Positions 1 through 15,573 of a stretch of 64,000 nt of DNA are shown piece by piece. Under the pieces are notes generated by a model. That model saw only the letters and a list, made by a program, of their open reading frames with translations, was not told the DNA's origin and ran no database searches. Within the stretch, counting starts at the first letter, position 1, and every line of letters starts with the position of its first letter. A program made the position numbers and the translations under genes. Source of the DNA: Mycobacterium paraffinicum (GTDB lineage Bacteria; Actinomycetota; Actinomycetes; Mycobacteriales; Mycobacteriaceae); NCBI RefSeq assembly GCF_001907675.1, contig NZ_MPNT01000030.1, positions 1 through 64,000 on the forward strand. Reading direction: 5' to 3'.

Positions 1-218
1 AGGACGGCATCCAGCGTTACAAGGGTCTGGGTGAAATGGACGCGAAAGAGTTGTGGGAGACCACGATGGACCCGTCGGTGCGGGTGCTGCGCCAGGTCAC
101 CCTGGACGACGCCGCCGCGGCCGACGAACTGTTCTCGATCCTGATGGGTGAAGACGTCGACGCCCGCCGCAGCTTCATCACCCGCAACGCCAAAGACGTT
201 CGCTTCCTGGATGTCTGA
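1..218 (+). CDS. gyrB: DNA gyrase subunit B, 3' end only
   Basis: The window opens inside this gene, in the frame that reads [12 protein letters not shown], the conserved TOPRIM-tail segment of GyrB, and continues to a stop at 216-218. The tail (ELWETTMDP, then a C-terminus ending in VRFLDV) is the usual mycobacterial GyrB end. GyrB is the ATPase subunit that pairs with GyrA to introduce negative supercoils. Only about 72 residues are visible. gyrA follows 38 bases downstream on the same strand, the standard mycobacterial gyrBA arrangement. Confidence 0.97.
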   Translation, partial: DGIQRYKGLGEMDAKELWETTMDPSVRVLRQVTLDDAAAADELFSILMGEDVDARRSFITRNAKDVRFLDV

Positions 219-256
219 CGTACTCGTCAGGCACGCCAACCCACAAAGGGGAATAG

Positions 257-4033
<3,777 letters not shown>

Positions 4034-4140
4034 CCGGTGACAATCCGGGCGGTTCGACGAACGGCCGGGCAATTAGACTCGGCCCGACCAGACAAAATGC
4101 GACGCCTCCACGGCCGTGGCAGGAGAGCTAAGGAGTCGGG

Positions 4141-5055
4141 GTGACCTCACCGAACGAGCCGGGCGCCCCCAAACCGGGCGACGGCCTGAATGGGGATGGC
4201 TCGGCCGAGCGGGGCGGCGCGCGCCACGCGACGCCGCCCGCACCGGCCGGCCGCGGCCCGGACGCCGGGGATTCACCGCCCTGGCAGCGTGGCGGTGCCC
4301 GGCCCCCGCAGGCGCCGCAACGGCAGACCGAGCCCTCCACCGAGGCGCGCCCGTCAGGCCCGCCCAGTGGTGTCGAGGCCCGGCTGAACCGGTTCATCTC
4401 CGGCACTGCGGCGCCGGGCGCCGCCTCCCCGCCACCAGCCAACAACCCGCCGCACGACAGCGACCCCCCGCAGGGGCGTGGTGACGGACCGCCGGCGGAG
4501 GCGTACGCCAGCGAGTTGCCGGACCTGTCCGGCCCGATGCCGCGAAGCCCGCAGCGCAAGGCGCCACCCGACCGCACGCCTGAATCGTCGAGCCTCTCAG
4601 GATCGGGGCGGTCGACGGCCGCGGAGAACCGGGATGGCCGCGAGAGCCGCGACACCCGCGAGAGCCGCACCCAGGTGTCGCGGCGCCCGCGCGGACCTGT
4701 GCGGGCTAGCATGCAGATCCGCCGGATCGACCCGTGGAGCACGCTGAAGGTCTCGCTGTTGCTCTCGGTCGCGTTGTTCTTCGTCTGGATGATCGCCGTG
4801 GCGTTCTTGTACCTCGTCCTCGGCGGCATGGGCGTGTGGTCGAAGCTGAACAGCAACGTCGGCGACCTGCTGAACAACACCAGCGGCAGCAGCGGCGAAC
4901 TTGTCTCCAGCGGCACCATCTTCGGCGGCGCTGTGTTGATCGGCCTGGTCAACATCGTGTTGTTGACGGCGATGGCCACCATCGCCGCGTTCGTTTACAA
5001 CCTGGCGACCGATCTGATCGGCGGCATCGAGGTGACGTTGGCCGACCGCGACTAG
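4141..5055 (+). CDS. DUF3566 membrane protein (Rv0007 homologue)
   Basis: A 304-residue protein starting at GTG 4141, shortly after an AGGAG site. Residues 1 to about 190 are a low-complexity Pro/Gly/Arg-rich cytoplasmic stretch. The C-terminal part has two strong membrane segments: about residues 204-228 ([20 protein letters not shown]) and about 262-285 ([20 protein letters not shown]). That is the DUF3566 layout. The gene always follows gyrA in mycobacteria and precedes the tRNA-Ile/tRNA-Ala pair. Its biochemical role is not established. The position beside gyrase and close to oriC suggests a housekeeping function at the membrane, but this is only inference. Confidence 0.93.
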   Translation: MTSPNEPGAPKPGDGLNGDGSAERGGARHATPPAPAGRGPDAGDSPPWQRGGARPPQAPQRQTEPSTEARPSGPPSGVEARLNRFISGTAAPGAASPPPANNPPHDSDPPQGRGDGPPAEAYASELPDLSGPMPRSPQRKAPPDRTPESSSLSGSGRSTAAENRDGRESRDTRESRTQVSRRPRGPVRASMQIRRIDPWSTLKVSLLLSVALFFVWMIAVAFLYLVLGGMGVWSKLNSNVGDLLNNTSGSSGELVSSGTIFGGAVLIGLVNIVLLTAMATIAAFVYNLATDLIGGIEVTLADRD

Positions 5056-5114
5056 CGTTTTTGGGGGTGGGGCGGCAATTGCGGTAATCTCGTCGCTCGG
5101 CCGTACGCGTGTAC

Positions 5115-5188
5115 GGGCCTATAGCTCAGGCGGTTAGAGCGCTTCGCTGATAACGAAGAGGTCGGAGGTTCGAGTCCTCCTAGGCCCA
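5115..5188 (+). tRNA. ileT: tRNA-Ile (anticodon GAT)
   Basis: Acceptor stem GGGCCTA pairs with TAGGCCC. The D arm reads AGCTCAGGCGGTTAGAGC, the anticodon loop CTGATAA gives GAT, and the T arm holds GGTTCGAGTCC. The discriminator base is A5188 and CCA is not encoded. It lies 59 bases after the DUF3566 gene and about 150 bases before tRNA-Ala, as in M. tuberculosis. Confidence 0.97.
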
Positions 5189-5339
5189 CAACCATGTGTC
5201 CATCAAGACGTTGCGTAAGACTTGCCCTGCCAATCACACTGATCGCTGTGGTGGCGGCGGTGGCGTGGTCCCGACGCGGGGTCGAGGTCTGGCACGTGGC
5301 GGTGGACGACACTACGGGTCAGCCACCCGGTCACGTCGA

Positions 5340-5412
5340 GGGGCCTTAGCTCAGTTGGTAGAGCACCGCCTTTGCAAGGCGGGTGTCAGGGGTTCGATTC
5401 CCCTAGGCTCCA
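5340..5412 (+). tRNA. alaT: tRNA-Ala (anticodon TGC)
   Basis: Acceptor stem GGGGCCT pairs with AGGCTCC (one G-T pair). The anticodon loop TTTGCAA gives TGC and the T arm holds GGTTCGATTCC. The discriminator is A5412 and CCA is not encoded. Everything from here to cwsA (about 17 kb) is extra relative to the M. tuberculosis order, so this tRNA marks the left edge of an island. Confidence 0.97.
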
Positions 5413-5761
5413 CAGATCGCGAGCGGACCGACCGCGCCCAAGGCCAGGCAAGCCAACGTTTGACGTAACTCGCCGCCCGGCCCAATTTGGCGCGGGTTTT
5501 GCGTCCCGGATCGATAGCGATCCCGCTAATGTGTAAGCACTGATCGCGTGCCGAAGAAGTCGTAGCCGCTGCGAAGCGGTTGACCAGCGAGAAAGCCCCC
5601 GCTAAACCACACATCCTCGATATCTACGTCGCAGCAGGCAGCCGACAACCCGACAGGTTGCTATCCGGCGATAGGCAGCCGACTGCGCGACTCCGCCTTT
5701 GCTGTGAGGAGGAAACGGCATTGTTCGGGCCAACATCAAGGGTGCGTGCGCGGGGCGGGCC
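5413..5761 (+). other. non-coding region between tRNA-Ala and the PKS operon
   Basis: About 350 bases with no convincing gene. It holds the weak hairpin at 5476-5496, a perfect 6-bp inverted repeat GGATCG-ATAG-CGATCC at 5508-5523, and two copies of AGGCAGCCGAC near 5636 and 5674 with small stem-loops between them. A strong Shine-Dalgarno-like AGGAGGA lies at 5707-5713, about 50 bases upstream of the ATG used for the PKS. Its distance from that ATG is odd: an in-frame ATT at 5720 sits at ideal spacing. The region most likely carries the promoter of the PKS operon. I found no copy of the tRNA 3' end at the far side of the island. Confidence 0.6.
5476..5500 (+). terminator. possible terminator after tRNA-Ala
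   Basis: CCC-G-GCC, loop CAATTT, GGC-GC-GGG, then TTTT. This is an imperfect hairpin of two 3-bp stems with an internal bulge, followed by a short T run, 64 bases past tRNA-Ala. It is the best candidate for ending the tRNA transcript, but the stem is weak. Confidence 0.35.
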
Positions 5762-8700
5762 ATGTCTCCGCACCCGATAGCCACCCCCGTCGCGGTCGTC
5801 GGCATGGCGTGCCGCCTGCCCGGAGGCATCGAGTCTCCAGAACAGTTGTGGGAGGCCTTGCTGCGCGGCGACGACCTCGTCACCGAAATTCCACCGGACC
5901 GGTGGGACGTCGACGAGTTCTACGATCCCCAACCGGGTGTGCCCGGTCGGTCCGTCTGCAAATGGGGCGCGTTCCTCGATGACGTCGCCGGCTTCGACGC
6001 GGAGTTCTTCGGCATCACCGACAACGAAGCGACCGCGATGGACCCGCAGCACCGCATGCTGCTGGAAACCTCGTGGGAGGCGATCGAGCACGGCGGTCTG
6101 ACTCCAAAGACACTGGCCGGCTCCCGCACCGGCGTCTTCATGGGACTCATGCACGACGACTACCAATTCGTGCACGCCGACGCCAACGCGCTGGCGGGCC
6201 CGTACGGCTACATGGGCAATAGCTTCGCCATGGGCTCGGGGCGCGTTGCCTACACGATGGGTCTGCGCGGTCCGGCGATGACGGTGGATACGGCCTGCTC
6301 GTCGGGGCTGGCAGCGGTACATATGGCGTGCCGCAGCTTGCATGACGGCGAAAGCGACATTGCACTGGCGGGTGGCGCCTCCGTGTCGTTCGAACCGCGC
6401 AAATCCTGCTCGGGTTCTGCCATCGGAATGCTGTCCGCGACGGGACGGTGCCGGGCGTTCGACATCGCCGCCGACGGATTCGTGGCCGGCGAGGGCTCCG
6501 TCGTGCTGTTGCTCAAGCGGTTGCCGGACGCCTTGCGCGCCGGCGACCGGATCTTGGCGGTGCTCCGCGGCACGGCCGCGAACCAGGACGGCCACACGGT
6601 GAACATCGTGACGCCGTCACGGGCCGCGCAGGTGGAGGCGTATCGGGCGGCGTTGGCGGCGGCGGACGTGGACGCCGGCACGGTCGGCATGGTGGAAGCG
6701 CACGGTCCCGGCACCCCGGTGGGTGATCCCGTCGAATACGCCAGCTTGGCGGAGGTGTACGGGGCCGACGGGCCGTGCGCGCTCGCGTCGGTCAAGACGA
6801 ACTTCGGGCACACTCAGTCGGCCGCCGGGGCCCTGGGGTTGATGAAGGCCGTCCTGGCGCTGCAGCACGGCGTGATCCCGCGCAACCTGCACTTCAACCA
6901 GCTGCCCGACGAAATGGCCCGAATCGAAACCAATCTCTTTGTGCCGCAGGCTAACACGCCGTGGCCCAGCAACGGCCAGGCCGGACCACGCCGAGCGGCG
7001 GTGTCGTCGTATGGGTTCTCGGGGACCAATGTGCACGCGATCGTGGAGCAAGCACCGGCCGCAGCGGGCGCCGTGCCGCCGGCTCCGGCGACCGACGGCC
7101 CGCTGATCTTTCCGGTGTCGGCCACGTCGGCCGGCGCGCTGCGGGACACCGCTGGGCGGCTCGCGGACTGGGTCGACAAACACGCCTCGGAGCTCGCGGT
7201 GTCGGACGTGGCGTACACGCTTGCCCGGCGAAGGGCGCATCGGACGGTGCGCACGGCGGTAATCGCCGGCACCCTCGAAGAGCTGGCCGAGGGGCTGCGG
7301 GGCGTCTCCGCCGACGACTTCCCCTATCAGCCGGCGGTTGGGCAGGACGATCGAGGACCGGTCTGGCTGTTCTCCGGCCAGGGCTCGCAGTGGGCGTCGA
7401 TGGGCGCGGAATTGATCGCGACGGAACCGGTGTTCGCCGCGACGGTCGCCACGGTGGAGCCCCTGATCAAACGGGAGTCGGGATTCTCGGTCACGGAAGC
7501 GATTTCGGCGCCCGCAACCGTCACCGGGATCGATCGGATCCAGCCCGCCCTGTTCACGATGCAGGTCGCGCTGGCGGCCACGATGAGGGCCTACGGGGTG
7601 CGGCCAGGGGCCGTGATCGGCCACTCGATGGGCGAGGCCGCGGCCGCGGTCGTGGCCGGGGCGTTGTCGCTGGAGGACGGTGTACGCGTGATCTGCCGCC
7701 GCTCGCGGCTGATGTCGACGATCGCCGGCTCCGGCGCGATGGCGTCGGTGGAACTGCCGGCCGAGCAGGTGCTTCTGGAACTCATGGCTCGCGGCGTCGA
7801 CGACGTCGTGCTGGCAGTGGTGGCCTCGCCGCAGTCCACGGTGGTCGGCGGCGCCGCGCAGACCGTGCGGGATCTGGTCACGGCGTGGGAGCAGCGCGAC
7901 GTGCCGGCGCGCGAGATCGCCGTCGACGTGGCCTCGCACTCCCCTCAGGTTGATCCGATCCTCGACGAGCTGTCGGACGTCCTTGCTGAGCTCGATCCCA
8001 GGACACCCGACGTGCCCTTCTACTCCGCGACGGCTTTCGACCCGCGCGAGCGGCCCGTGTGCGACGCCTGGTATTGGTCGGACAATCTGCGCCACATGGT
8101 GCGTTTCGCCGCCGCGGTGCAGGCGGCGTTGGAGGACGGCTACCGGGTGTTCGCGGAGTTGGCCCCACATCCGCTCCTCACCCACGCGGTCGAACAGACC
8201 GCGGGCAGCCTCGGTATGCCGCTGGCCGCCCTCAGCGCCATGCGCCGCGAACAGGAACTTCGGCACGGGGTGCGCGGCTTCCTGGCGGATCTGCACAGCG
8301 CCGGCGCGGCCGTCGACTTCTCGGTGCTCTACCCGGGGGGCCAATTGGTGGACGTTCCGCTCCCGGCGTGGACCCACCGGTCACTGCTGCTGAACCGGGG
8401 CGGGCAGGATTCGCGGGCACGAGGCGCGTGGACGGTCCCGGTGCACCCACTGATGGGGCCGCACGTCCGATTACCCGAGGAACCCGAGCGCCACGTCTGG
8501 CAAGGCGAGGTCGGAACCGCGGCCCAGCCGTGGCTGGGCGATCACCGGATACACAACGTGGCCGTCCTCCCGGGGGCGGCGTACTGCGAGATGGCGTTGG
8601 CCGCGGCTCGCACGATCTTTGGTGACGAGTGCGAGGTCCGCGACATCACTTTCGAATCGACGCTGCTGTTGGATCACGAAACTCCGGTCTCCGCGGACGC

Positions 8701-11700
8701 CTCGATAAACGCGCCCGGCGTCGCCGATTTCGCGGTGCAGAGCTTTCAGGCGAGCAAGCCGATTCGGCGGGCGACGGCGGTGCTGCGGGCGCGAGGACGG
8801 GAGGACCGTCCAACGGGATACGACGTCGCGGCCCTGCTTGCGACCCACTCGTGCCGGCTGGAGGGGACCGAGTTGCGGCAGCAGTTCGACGACCACGGTT
8901 TGCAGTATGGCGCGGCCTTCGCCGGACTGGCCGCGGCGCACAGCGCGGACGATACGGGCGGCACGGTGCTGGCGGAGGTCGGGCTGCCCGGTGCCATCCG
9001 CTCGCAACACAGCGCCTATGGCGTGCACCCCGCGTTGCTTGATGCTTGTTTTCAAGCGGTAGCGGCGCACCCGGCGGCCCGGGTCGCGGGTAGCGCCGGC
9101 CTGCTGTTGCCGCTCCGCGTACGCGGTCTCCGGCTCTACGCACCGACCCGCGGCGCGCGCTATTGCTACACGAAGGTGTCCACCGCCGACGGCGCCGGGC
9201 TGGAGGCGGACCTCGAGGTGCTCGACGAATATGGGACAGTGCTGCTGGCCGTCAGCGGACTGCAAGTCAGCACCGGGGCCGGCGAGGGAGCCCATCGCGA
9301 TCGCGTGCTCAACGAGCGACTGCTGACCATCGAGTGGACACAGCGAACGCTGCCCGACCTCGAGCACGTCGGACCGGAATCATTCTTGCTGATCAGCACG
9401 TCCGCCACCGCAGACGTGATGGCGACCCGCCTGGCCGATGCGTTGAAATCCGAGGGCACCGACTGCGCCACCATGACCTGGCCGCAGCACGGCAATCACC
9501 GGGCCAACGCCGAATCGTTGGGCGCGCATCTTGGTGCCCGCGGCGTCCGCGGCGCGGTCATCCTCACCGGCCCGAGAAACGGCAACCCCGATGAGGAGTG
9601 CGCCGTGCGCGGCGGGGACTATGTGCGGCATGTTGCGCGAATTGCCCGGCGGATCACGGAGATCGGGCAAGATCCGCCACGCCTCTATGTCGTAACGCGC
9701 AACGCGCAGGCCGTTGCGCCGGGTGAGGTGAACAACCTCGAACAGGCCGGGCTGCGCGGCCTGGTGCGAACCATCAGCACGGAGTATCCACACCTGCGCG
9801 CCACCCAGATCGACATGGACGAAGACACCGACGCCGCGCAATTGGCCAGACAACTGCTGGGTCAGTCGGACGAGGACGAGACGGCTTGGCGGAACGGCGA
9901 GTGGTACACCGCCCGCGTGGCCCCCGGGCCGCTGCGGCCCGAGGACCGGCGGACCGCCGTGGCGCATCACCCCCACGACGGAATGCGCATGCAGATCCGC
10001 ACGCCTGGCGATCTGGACACGCTGGAATTAGCCGCGTTTCAACGCATTCCACCCGGCCCGGGGCAGATCGAGGTCGCGGTCATCGCATCCAGCATCAACT
10101 TCTCCGACGTCCTGATCGCCGCCGGCCGGCTCCCTGGTGGCGATGGCGATGCACCGCAGTTGGGGATGGACTTCGCCGGCGTCGTGACCGCGGTCGGTCC
10201 CGGCGTCTCCACCCATCGGGTCGGCGACCATGTCGGCGGGTTCTCCGCAACCGGTTGCTGGGCAACGTTTGTGACCTGTGACGCCCGGGTGGCAGCGACG
10301 CTGCCACCGGGTCTCACCGATGACCAGGCGGCCGCGGTGACCACTCCACACGCCATCGCCTGGTACGCGTTACACGATCAGGCCAGGATCTCCACCGGCG
10401 ACCGTGTGCTGATCCACTCCGCAGCGGGCAGCGTGGGGCAGGCGGCGATCACGATCGCCCGCGCCGTGGGGGCCGAAGTCTTCGCCACGGCCGGCAGCGA
10501 TGTGCGGCGTGAGTTGTTGCGCGACATGGGGATCGACCATGTCTACGACTCTCGCCGCATCGAGTTCAAGGAGCAGATCCGCCGTGACACTGGCGGATAC
10601 GGTGTCGACATTGTGCTCAACTCGCTGTCGGGCGCGGCCCAACGCGCCAGCCTGGAGGTGTTGGCCGCCGGTGGACGATTTGTGGAAATCGGCAAGCAGG
10701 ATGGCTGTGCGACCACCCGGCTGGAGCTCCCTCCATTCCATCGCAACCTCACGTTCCACGGGGTCGATCTGACGCTGATGTCGCAGAGCCACCCGGAGCG
10801 GGTGGGCGAGCTGCTGAGCACGGTGTACCGCCTTGTGGCAGAGGGGGAATTGCCGTTACCGGACACCACTCACCACGCGCTCGGCGATGCCGCCGCGGCT
10901 CTCCGCGCGAAGAGCGAGGCGGAACACGCGGGCAGGGTGCTGCTCGATGTGCCGCAGACCGGGCACACCCGCGTCGTGGTACCGCCCGTTCAGAGCCCGA
11001 CTTTCCGCAACGACGGCTCCTACATCATCACGGGCGGCCTGGGCGGCATTGGGCTGTTTCTTGCGGAAAAGATGGCCGCGGCCGGCTGTGGCCGCATCGT
11101 GCTGAGTTCCCGATCCCGGCCGAATGCCAAGGCGTTGGAGATGATCGAACTCATCCGAGCGATGGGAACCGACATCGAGGTGGAGTGCGGCGACATCGCG
11201 GACGCCGGCACGGCGACCCGGTTGGTGGTGGCGGCGACTGCCACCGGCCTGCCGTTGCGGGGGGTGTTGCACGCCGCCGCGGTGTTCGAAAACGCGATGC
11301 TCGTCACCACGAGCGACGAGCTGGTCGACCGCAACTGGGCGCCGAAGGTGTTCGGGGCGTGGAACTTACATCGCGCGACGGCCGCCTCTCCCCTGGACTG
11401 GTTCTGTTTGTTCTCCTCGGCGGTAGCCCTGGTGGGCTCGCCCGGCCAATCGGCGTACGCCGCGGCTAACAGCTGGCTGGACGCGTTCGCGCGGTGGCGC
11501 CGAGCCCGGGGACTTCCCGCCACCGCGATCGGGTGGGCGTTATGGGCCGAGGTAGGCCGCGCCGCCGAACTCAGGTCGGCGACCGGTGAAGACTTGGCTC
11601 TCGGGCAGGATGGCGAAGGCACCGCAATCGCGCACTGGCGTGACACGGCTTTCACCGGCGACGAGGGTGCGTACGCGTTTCAGGCACTCCTGCGCCACGA

Positions 11701-12130
11701 TCGCCCGTACGCCGGGTATGCAAGGCTGACGGGCACCCCGTGGTTCGCCGCCTACGCGCAACGCAGCAGCTTCGCCGAATTGTTCCGCTCTTGCGGCCAA
11801 AGCACCGCAGACGCAAGCGAATTGCTGGTTGAGTTGCATGCGCTGCCGCAGGAGGACTGGCCCGCCCGGCTTCGTCGCATGGTCTCCGACGCGGTCAGCC
11901 TGATTCTGCGGCGCACCATCGATCCGGATCACCCACTTTCCGAGTATGGCCTCGACTCGATGGGCAACCTTGAGTTGCGCACCCGTATCGAAGCGGAAAC
12001 GGGGGTCCGCGTCACCACCAACGACATCACCACGATTCGGGGTCTGGCCGGGCTACTGTGTGAAACCCTCAGTGCCACCGCCGACCTCGGTGCCGGCGCA
12101 ACCGGACTCAAGGGGGAAGGGTGTTCGTAG
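5762..12130 (+). CDS. Mas-like highly reducing type I polyketide synthase
   Basis: 2122 residues with domain order KS-AT-DH-ER-KR-ACP, the single-module iterative layout of mycocerosic acid synthase and Pks2/Pks3-4/Pks5. KS: Cys179 in DTACSSG, His314 in VEAHGPGT, His350 in NFGHT. AT: Ser622 in GHSMGE and VASH ending at His726; that tetrapeptide is the form found in Mas-type, methylmalonyl-using ATs. DH: His928 in [13 protein letters not shown], with Asn where many DHs have Gly. ER: nucleotide site [11 protein letters not shown] near 1552. KR: GGLGGIG near 1760 and SS...YAAAN near 1883-1905. ACP: Ser2066 in YGLDSMG. All catalytic residues are present, so the enzyme should extend a fatty acyl starter with methylmalonyl-CoA to fully reduced methyl-branched chains (inferred). 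It is the first gene of an operon with papA, GT and GAP-like genes. ATG 5762 was chosen because the family start [18 protein letters not shown] follows; a start at 5720 is possible. Confidence 0.93.
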   Translation: MSPHPIATPVAVVGMACRLPGGIESPEQLWEALLRGDDLVTEIPPDRWDVDEFYDPQPGVPGRSVCKWGAFLDDVAGFDAEFFGITDNEATAMDPQHRMLLETSWEAIEHGGLTPKTLAGSRTGVFMGLMHDDYQFVHADANALAGPYGYMGNSFAMGSGRVAYTMGLRGPAMTVDTACSSGLAAVHMACRSLHDGESDIALAGGASVSFEPRKSCSGSAIGMLSATGRCRAFDIAADGFVAGEGSVVLLLKRLPDALRAGDRILAVLRGTAANQDGHTVNIVTPSRAAQVEAYRAALAAADVDAGTVGMVEAHGPGTPVGDPVEYASLAEVYGADGPCALASVKTNFGHTQSAAGALGLMKAVLALQHGVIPRNLHFNQLPDEMARIETNLFVPQANTPWPSNGQAGPRRAAVSSYGFSGTNVHAIVEQAPAAAGAVPPAPATDGPLIFPVSATSAGALRDTAGRLADWVDKHASELAVSDVAYTLARRRAHRTVRTAVIAGTLEELAEGLRGVSADDFPYQPAVGQDDRGPVWLFSGQGSQWASMGAELIATEPVFAATVATVEPLIKRESGFSVTEAISAPATVTGIDRIQPALFTMQVALAATMRAYGVRPGAVIGHSMGEAAAAVVAGALSLEDGVRVICRRSRLMSTIAGSGAMASVELPAEQVLLELMARGVDDVVLAVVASPQSTVVGGAAQTVRDLVTAWEQRDVPAREIAVDVASHSPQVDPILDELSDVLAELDPRTPDVPFYSATAFDPRERPVCDAWYWSDNLRHMVRFAAAVQAALEDGYRVFAELAPHPLLTHAVEQTAGSLGMPLAALSAMRREQELRHGVRGFLADLHSAGAAVDFSVLYPGGQLVDVPLPAWTHRSLLLNRGGQDSRARGAWTVPVHPLMGPHVRLPEEPERHVWQGEVGTAAQPWLGDHRIHNVAVLPGAAYCEMALAAARTIFGDECEVRDITFESTLLLDHETPVSADASINAPGVADFAVQSFQASKPIRRATAVLRARGREDRPTGYDVAALLATHSCRLEGTELRQQFDDHGLQYGAAFAGLAAAHSADDTGGTVLAEVGLPGAIRSQHSAYGVHPALLDACFQAVAAHPAARVAGSAGLLLPLRVRGLRLYAPTRGARYCYTKVSTADGAGLEADLEVLDEYGTVLLAVSGLQVSTGAGEGAHRDRVLNERLLTIEWTQRTLPDLEHVGPESFLLISTSATADVMATRLADALKSEGTDCATMTWPQHGNHRANAESLGAHLGARGVRGAVILTGPRNGNPDEECAVRGGDYVRHVARIARRITEIGQDPPRLYVVTRNAQAVAPGEVNNLEQAGLRGLVRTISTEYPHLRATQIDMDEDTDAAQLARQLLGQSDEDETAWRNGEWYTARVAPGPLRPEDRRTAVAHHPHDGMRMQIRTPGDLDTLELAAFQRIPPGPGQIEVAVIASSINFSDVLIAAGRLPGGDGDAPQLGMDFAGVVTAVGPGVSTHRVGDHVGGFSATGCWATFVTCDARVAATLPPGLTDDQAAAVTTPHAIAWYALHDQARISTGDRVLIHSAAGSVGQAAITIARAVGAEVFATAGSDVRRELLRDMGIDHVYDSRRIEFKEQIRRDTGGYGVDIVLNSLSGAAQRASLEVLAAGGRFVEIGKQDGCATTRLELPPFHRNLTFHGVDLTLMSQSHPERVGELLSTVYRLVAEGELPLPDTTHHALGDAAAALRAKSEAEHAGRVLLDVPQTGHTRVVVPPVQSPTFRNDGSYIITGGLGGIGLFLAEKMAAAGCGRIVLSSRSRPNAKALEMIELIRAMGTDIEVECGDIADAGTATRLVVAATATGLPLRGVLHAAAVFENAMLVTTSDELVDRNWAPKVFGAWNLHRATAASPLDWFCLFSSAVALVGSPGQSAYAAANSWLDAFARWRRARGLPATAIGWALWAEVGRAAELRSATGEDLALGQDGEGTAIAHWRDTAFTGDEGAYAFQALLRHDRPYAGYARLTGTPWFAAYAQRSSFAELFRSCGQSTADASELLVELHALPQEDWPARLRRMVSDAVSLILRRTIDPDHPLSEYGLDSMGNLELRTRIEAETGVRVTTNDITTIRGLAGLLCETLSATADLGAGATGLKGEGCS

Positions 12131-13587
12131 GTGCGGGGCCAGCGCGCGGGCTGTTCGTGGGAACGGTCAACGACTGGGTGCCGGCGTCGGGCAGAATCGT
12201 CTCCTGGGAAGCATCGCCGGCCTCCCTGGACAAAGCCCTGCGCGCGCCGATTAGCGATGTGCCGCTGAGCGCCATGCAGGAAGCCCACCTGCGCGGCTTT
12301 AAACGCTATGCGGCCCGCGGACTCGACTATGCCCGGCTGGTGATCGGGTGCGGCGACGAACCCGGCCGGTGCGACATCCGCGCCATGAACCACGTCATCA
12401 ATGCACACCTGCGCCGACACAAGACGTACCACAGCTGGTTCGCATACGAAGACGCGGATCGCATTGTGCGCCATACCATCGAGGATCCCGCTGATGTCGA
12501 GTTCGTTCCGATCCGGCGTGACGCGATGACACCGACCGAGTGGCGTCAGTTCGTGCTGTCCACCCCCGATCCGGTGCAATGGGATTGCTTCAGATTCGGC
12601 ATCATCCAGCGCGCGGACCACTTCACATTCTTCGCGATCGTCGATCACGTGCACTGTGACCCGACGATCATCTCGGGGTTGTACACGGAGATCGTGATGA
12701 ACTACCGCGTCTTGATTACCGGGGGTGCGCTCGGCGCGTCACCACCTCCGGCCAGTCACGATGATTTCTGCGTGCGAGAAAAGCAACACCTGGCCAGCCT
12801 GACGCCGTCTTCGCCTGAGGTGCAAAAGTGGATCGAATTCGCCGAACGCAACGGCGGAACGCTGCCGGACTTCCCCCTGCCGCTCGGCGACTTGTCGCTG
12901 CCGACCGGCGGTGATCTCGTGGTCCAGCGGCTGATGGACCAGCAACAGACCGCCGCATTCGAATCGCTTTGCATCCGAGCGGCAGCACGTATCAGCGGCG
13001 GGCTGTTCGCCTGCGTGGCGCTCGCGCAATACGAGTTAACCGGGACGACAACGTATTACGGCCTCGCACCGATCGACAAACGCAGGACCCTGGCGGAATT
13101 CTCGACCATGGGGTGGTTCACCGGCGTGGTGCCGTTCACCGTCCCCGTCGACCCGACATCATTTGCGGAGACCGCGCGCGCCGCGCAGGCGTCCTTCGAC
13201 TCAAATCTGGATCTCGCGAATGTGTCGTTCAACGACGTGCTGAAGTTGGCGCCCTGGCTCAGGGAGTGGGGACCGAATTGCACCATGGTCAACTACATGG
13301 ACGCCGGCCTCCCGCCTTTTTCTGCCACCGTCGCTTCCCACATGAAGAACGCGAACGTCAAGATCTACTGCGATCCCAGGGATCCCGCCCATCTGTATAT
13401 CTCGGTGATCCGCCTGTTCGACGAGGTGTCGATATGGGTGAATTTTCCGAACAATCCGGTGGCCAGGGATTCCGTGACCCGATTTCTGAGCGCGCTGACG
13501 GCGGTATTCAAGCGCGTCTTGGAGGGGCGCGGTCCGAGTGCGGCGCGGACCGAAGTCACGGACCTTGCCTACGCGGACGACGACTGA
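12121..13587 (+). CDS. PapA-family acyltransferase (PapA1/PapA3-like)
   Basis: 488 residues from GTG 12121, which overlaps the last 10 bases of the PKS gene and is preceded by GGGGGAAGG, so translation is probably coupled. The condensation-domain-type catalytic motif HxxxD is present as HVHCD, His176 to Asp180. Family features such as the N-terminal NDWxPxxGxxVSW segment and [20 protein letters not shown] C-terminal segment resemble PapA1, PapA2 and PapA3, which move acyl chains from PKS carriers or CoA onto trehalose-type sugars. Close linkage to the Mas-like PKS suggests that it transfers the methyl-branched acyl chain to a glycosyl or trehalose acceptor. A second in-frame GTG at 12157 would remove 12 residues without touching the domain. 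Confidence 0.9.
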   Translation: MFVGAGPARGLFVGTVNDWVPASGRIVSWEASPASLDKALRAPISDVPLSAMQEAHLRGFKRYAARGLDYARLVIGCGDEPGRCDIRAMNHVINAHLRRHKTYHSWFAYEDADRIVRHTIEDPADVEFVPIRRDAMTPTEWRQFVLSTPDPVQWDCFRFGIIQRADHFTFFAIVDHVHCDPTIISGLYTEIVMNYRVLITGGALGASPPPASHDDFCVREKQHLASLTPSSPEVQKWIEFAERNGGTLPDFPLPLGDLSLPTGGDLVVQRLMDQQQTAAFESLCIRAAARISGGLFACVALAQYELTGTTTYYGLAPIDKRRTLAEFSTMGWFTGVVPFTVPVDPTSFAETARAAQASFDSNLDLANVSFNDVLKLAPWLREWGPNCTMVNYMDAGLPPFSATVASHMKNANVKIYCDPRDPAHLYISVIRLFDEVSIWVNFPNNPVARDSVTRFLSALTAVFKRVLEGRGPSAARTEVTDLAYADDD

Positions 13588-13604
13588 CGGGGCCGGTAGC
13601 GCCG

Positions 13605-14861
13605 ATGAAAATCGTTTTGGCTGCCCACGGAACTCGCGGCGATGTCGAGCCCTGCGCCGCCGTCGGCCTTGAGCTGATGCGGCGAGGACACGAAGTACAC
13701 GTGGGGGTGCCGCCCAACTTGATCGGCTTTGTCGAGTCGGCCGGGCTTGCCGCGGTCGCGTACGGGCCGGACTCGCAGGAGCAGGTCAAGGCGCTCGCGG
13801 ATCTCCATCATCACGCCTTCAAGCCGCAGAACCCGATCAACGTGGTGCGCGCGGGCAAGGAGCTCTTCACCGAGGGTTGGGCGCAGATGAGCGCGACGCT
13901 GACTTCGGTGGCGGACGGGGCCGACCTGTTGGTAACCGGCCAGACGTACCACGGGGTCGTCGCCAATGTGGCTGAGTACTATGACATTCCAGTGGCGGCG
14001 CTCCACCACATGCCGATCTGCGTGAATGGCCAGCTCGCTCTTCCGTCGATACCGTCACCGGCACCCCTGGTCCGCTCTGCGTTGAGGACGGCGTGGTGGC
14101 TCTACTGGCGTATCACCAAGGAGGTCGATGACACGCAGCGCCGTCAACTGGGCCTACCGCGGGCTGGGGCGCCCGCGGCGCAACGGATGGCGGATCGCGG
14201 ATCGCTCGAGATCCAGGCGTACGACGAGGCGTGTTTTCCGGATCTGGCGAAGGAATGGAACGGCCGGCGACCGTTCGTCGGCGCGCTGACGATGGACTTA
14301 TCGACGCATGAGGACGGCGAGGTGGCCTCCTGGGCTACCGCGGGAACGCCCCCCATCTACTTCGGGTTTGGCAGTACACCGATCGGGTCGCCCGCCGACG
14401 CGATCGCCATGATCGCCGGGGCCTGCGCGGACCTCGGCGAACGGGCCTTGGTGTATTCGGGCGCGGGCGGCCCACACTGCACGTCGCATTCCGACCACAT
14501 AAAGCTCGTGGGCCCGCTGAATTACACCGTCACCCTTCCGATCTGCCGCGCGATGGTTCACCACGGCGGCGGGGGGACCACGGCCGCCGGTCTGCGGGCC
14601 GGCATCCCGATGCTGATCCTCTGGGACGTGGCCGAGCAGCCGCTGTGGGCCGCGCAGGTCACCCGCATGCGGGTCGGCCGCGCCCAGCGCCTGGTGAGCG
14701 TCACCGCCGAATCGCTCGTCGGCCATCTCCGCGAAATCCTCGCGCCGCAATACGCGGACCGGGCCCGCGAATTCGCTGGCCGGATGACCAAGCCTGCCGA
14801 GAGCGTCACCGCCGCAGCCGATCTCTTGGAGGCGGTCGCTAGCGGGGAGCGCGTCGGATGA
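13605..14861 (+). CDS. GT1-family glycosyltransferase (MGT/Rv1524-Rv1526c type)
   Basis: 418 residues starting [16 protein letters not shown], the typical N-terminal Rossmann motif of mycobacterial lipid glycosyltransferases such as Rv1524, Rv1526c and the GPL Gtf enzymes. The C-terminal sugar-nucleotide domain shows VHHGGGGTT and [18 protein letters not shown], the plant-like donor-binding signature. The reading frame stays open far upstream into papA, but ATG 13605, 17 bases after the papA stop, is where homology begins. It probably adds a deoxyhexose or hexose to the lipid made by the neighbouring PKS. The donor sugar cannot be told from the sequence. Confidence 0.9.
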   Translation: MKIVLAAHGTRGDVEPCAAVGLELMRRGHEVHVGVPPNLIGFVESAGLAAVAYGPDSQEQVKALADLHHHAFKPQNPINVVRAGKELFTEGWAQMSATLTSVADGADLLVTGQTYHGVVANVAEYYDIPVAALHHMPICVNGQLALPSIPSPAPLVRSALRTAWWLYWRITKEVDDTQRRQLGLPRAGAPAAQRMADRGSLEIQAYDEACFPDLAKEWNGRRPFVGALTMDLSTHEDGEVASWATAGTPPIYFGFGSTPIGSPADAIAMIAGACADLGERALVYSGAGGPHCTSHSDHIKLVGPLNYTVTLPICRAMVHHGGGGTTAAGLRAGIPMLILWDVAEQPLWAAQVTRMRVGRAQRLVSVTAESLVGHLREILAPQYADRAREFAGRMTKPAESVTAAADLLEAVASGERVG

Positions 14862-15559
14862 TGTGGGGGACGGTGCTGCCGATCGCACTTTGGCTGTCGC
14901 TCGACCCGATGCGTCTAGTCATCGGCGGAATCCTGATGTCCCGCCCACGACCCCGGCACAACCTCCTTGCCTACTGGTGGGGCGGCCTGACAGCGGGCGT
15001 AGTCCCTGGCGTCGGCGCCTTTGTACTCCTGCGAGATTCGCCGCCGACGGTTATGGAAGATGCGCGCACCGCGGTCATGCGCTTCACGGGCGCCTACTTC
15101 CAAATCGCGGTCGGCGTGCTTGCGCTGGTGATCGCCACTGGCGTGTGGGCGTACCACGGCGCGTCGTCGTCCCCAGCCATGCCAGCGCCCCGACCGACCG
15201 TGGCCGCCCGGGTCACCGCCCGCGTCCGGCACGCGTTGCAAGCCGGAAACCCGTGGGTGGCGTTCGGGGTCGGACTGTTCACGACCGTGCCACTCGCCGA
15301 TTATCTGGTGGTGCTCATCATCATCGTCTCGTCGAAGGCAGCCATCGGCGCTCAGCTCGGCGCAGTGGTGATCTTCACCGTCGTGGTGCTCGTTCTCGTC
15401 GAGCTCCCCCTCGTCAGTTATCTCGTCGCGCCGACACAGACGCAGCTCGCGATGGTCAGGCTGCAAAGGTGGTTCGCCGTGCACCGTCGGCGGCTTTTGA
15501 TCGCCGCACCCGGTCTCGCCGGGATCATGCTGTTGGCCGGGGGTTTAAGCAGCCTCTGA
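14858..15559 (+). CDS. GAP/Sap-like integral membrane protein (glycolipid export accessory)
   Basis: 233 residues with about six membrane segments: near residues 3-20, 37-58, 82-102, 143-165, 170-192 and 211-230. The start [20 protein letters not shown] is characteristic of the small GAP family (GPL-addressing protein; Sap of the sulfolipid locus), which helps glycolipids reach the surface together with MmpL proteins. ATG 14858 overlaps the GT stop by four bases (ATGA), so it is the last gene of the PKS operon. No MmpL or MmpS gene lies in the window, so its transport partner would have to be elsewhere. A small hairpin GACAC-CC-GTGTC at 15560-15571 separates it from the convergent gene. Confidence 0.88.
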   Translation: MMWGTVLPIALWLSLDPMRLVIGGILMSRPRPRHNLLAYWWGGLTAGVVPGVGAFVLLRDSPPTVMEDARTAVMRFTGAYFQIAVGVLALVIATGVWAYHGASSSPAMPAPRPTVAARVTARVRHALQAGNPWVAFGVGLFTTVPLADYLVVLIIIVSSKAAIGAQLGAVVIFTVVVLVLVELPLVSYLVAPTQTQLAMVRLQRWFAVHRRRLLIAAPGLAGIMLLAGGLSSL

Positions 15560-15573
15560 GACACCCGTGTCGC

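Noticed and set aside
6617..8377. 586-codon open frame antisense to the PKS
   Set aside because: Arg/His-rich complement of PKS domains with all catalytic motifs on the plus strand; no recognisable family.
12969..13604. Upstream extension of the glycosyltransferase frame into papA
   Set aside because: The family N-terminus [13 protein letters not shown] starts at 13605. The extension overlaps papA and is Arg-rich without similarity.
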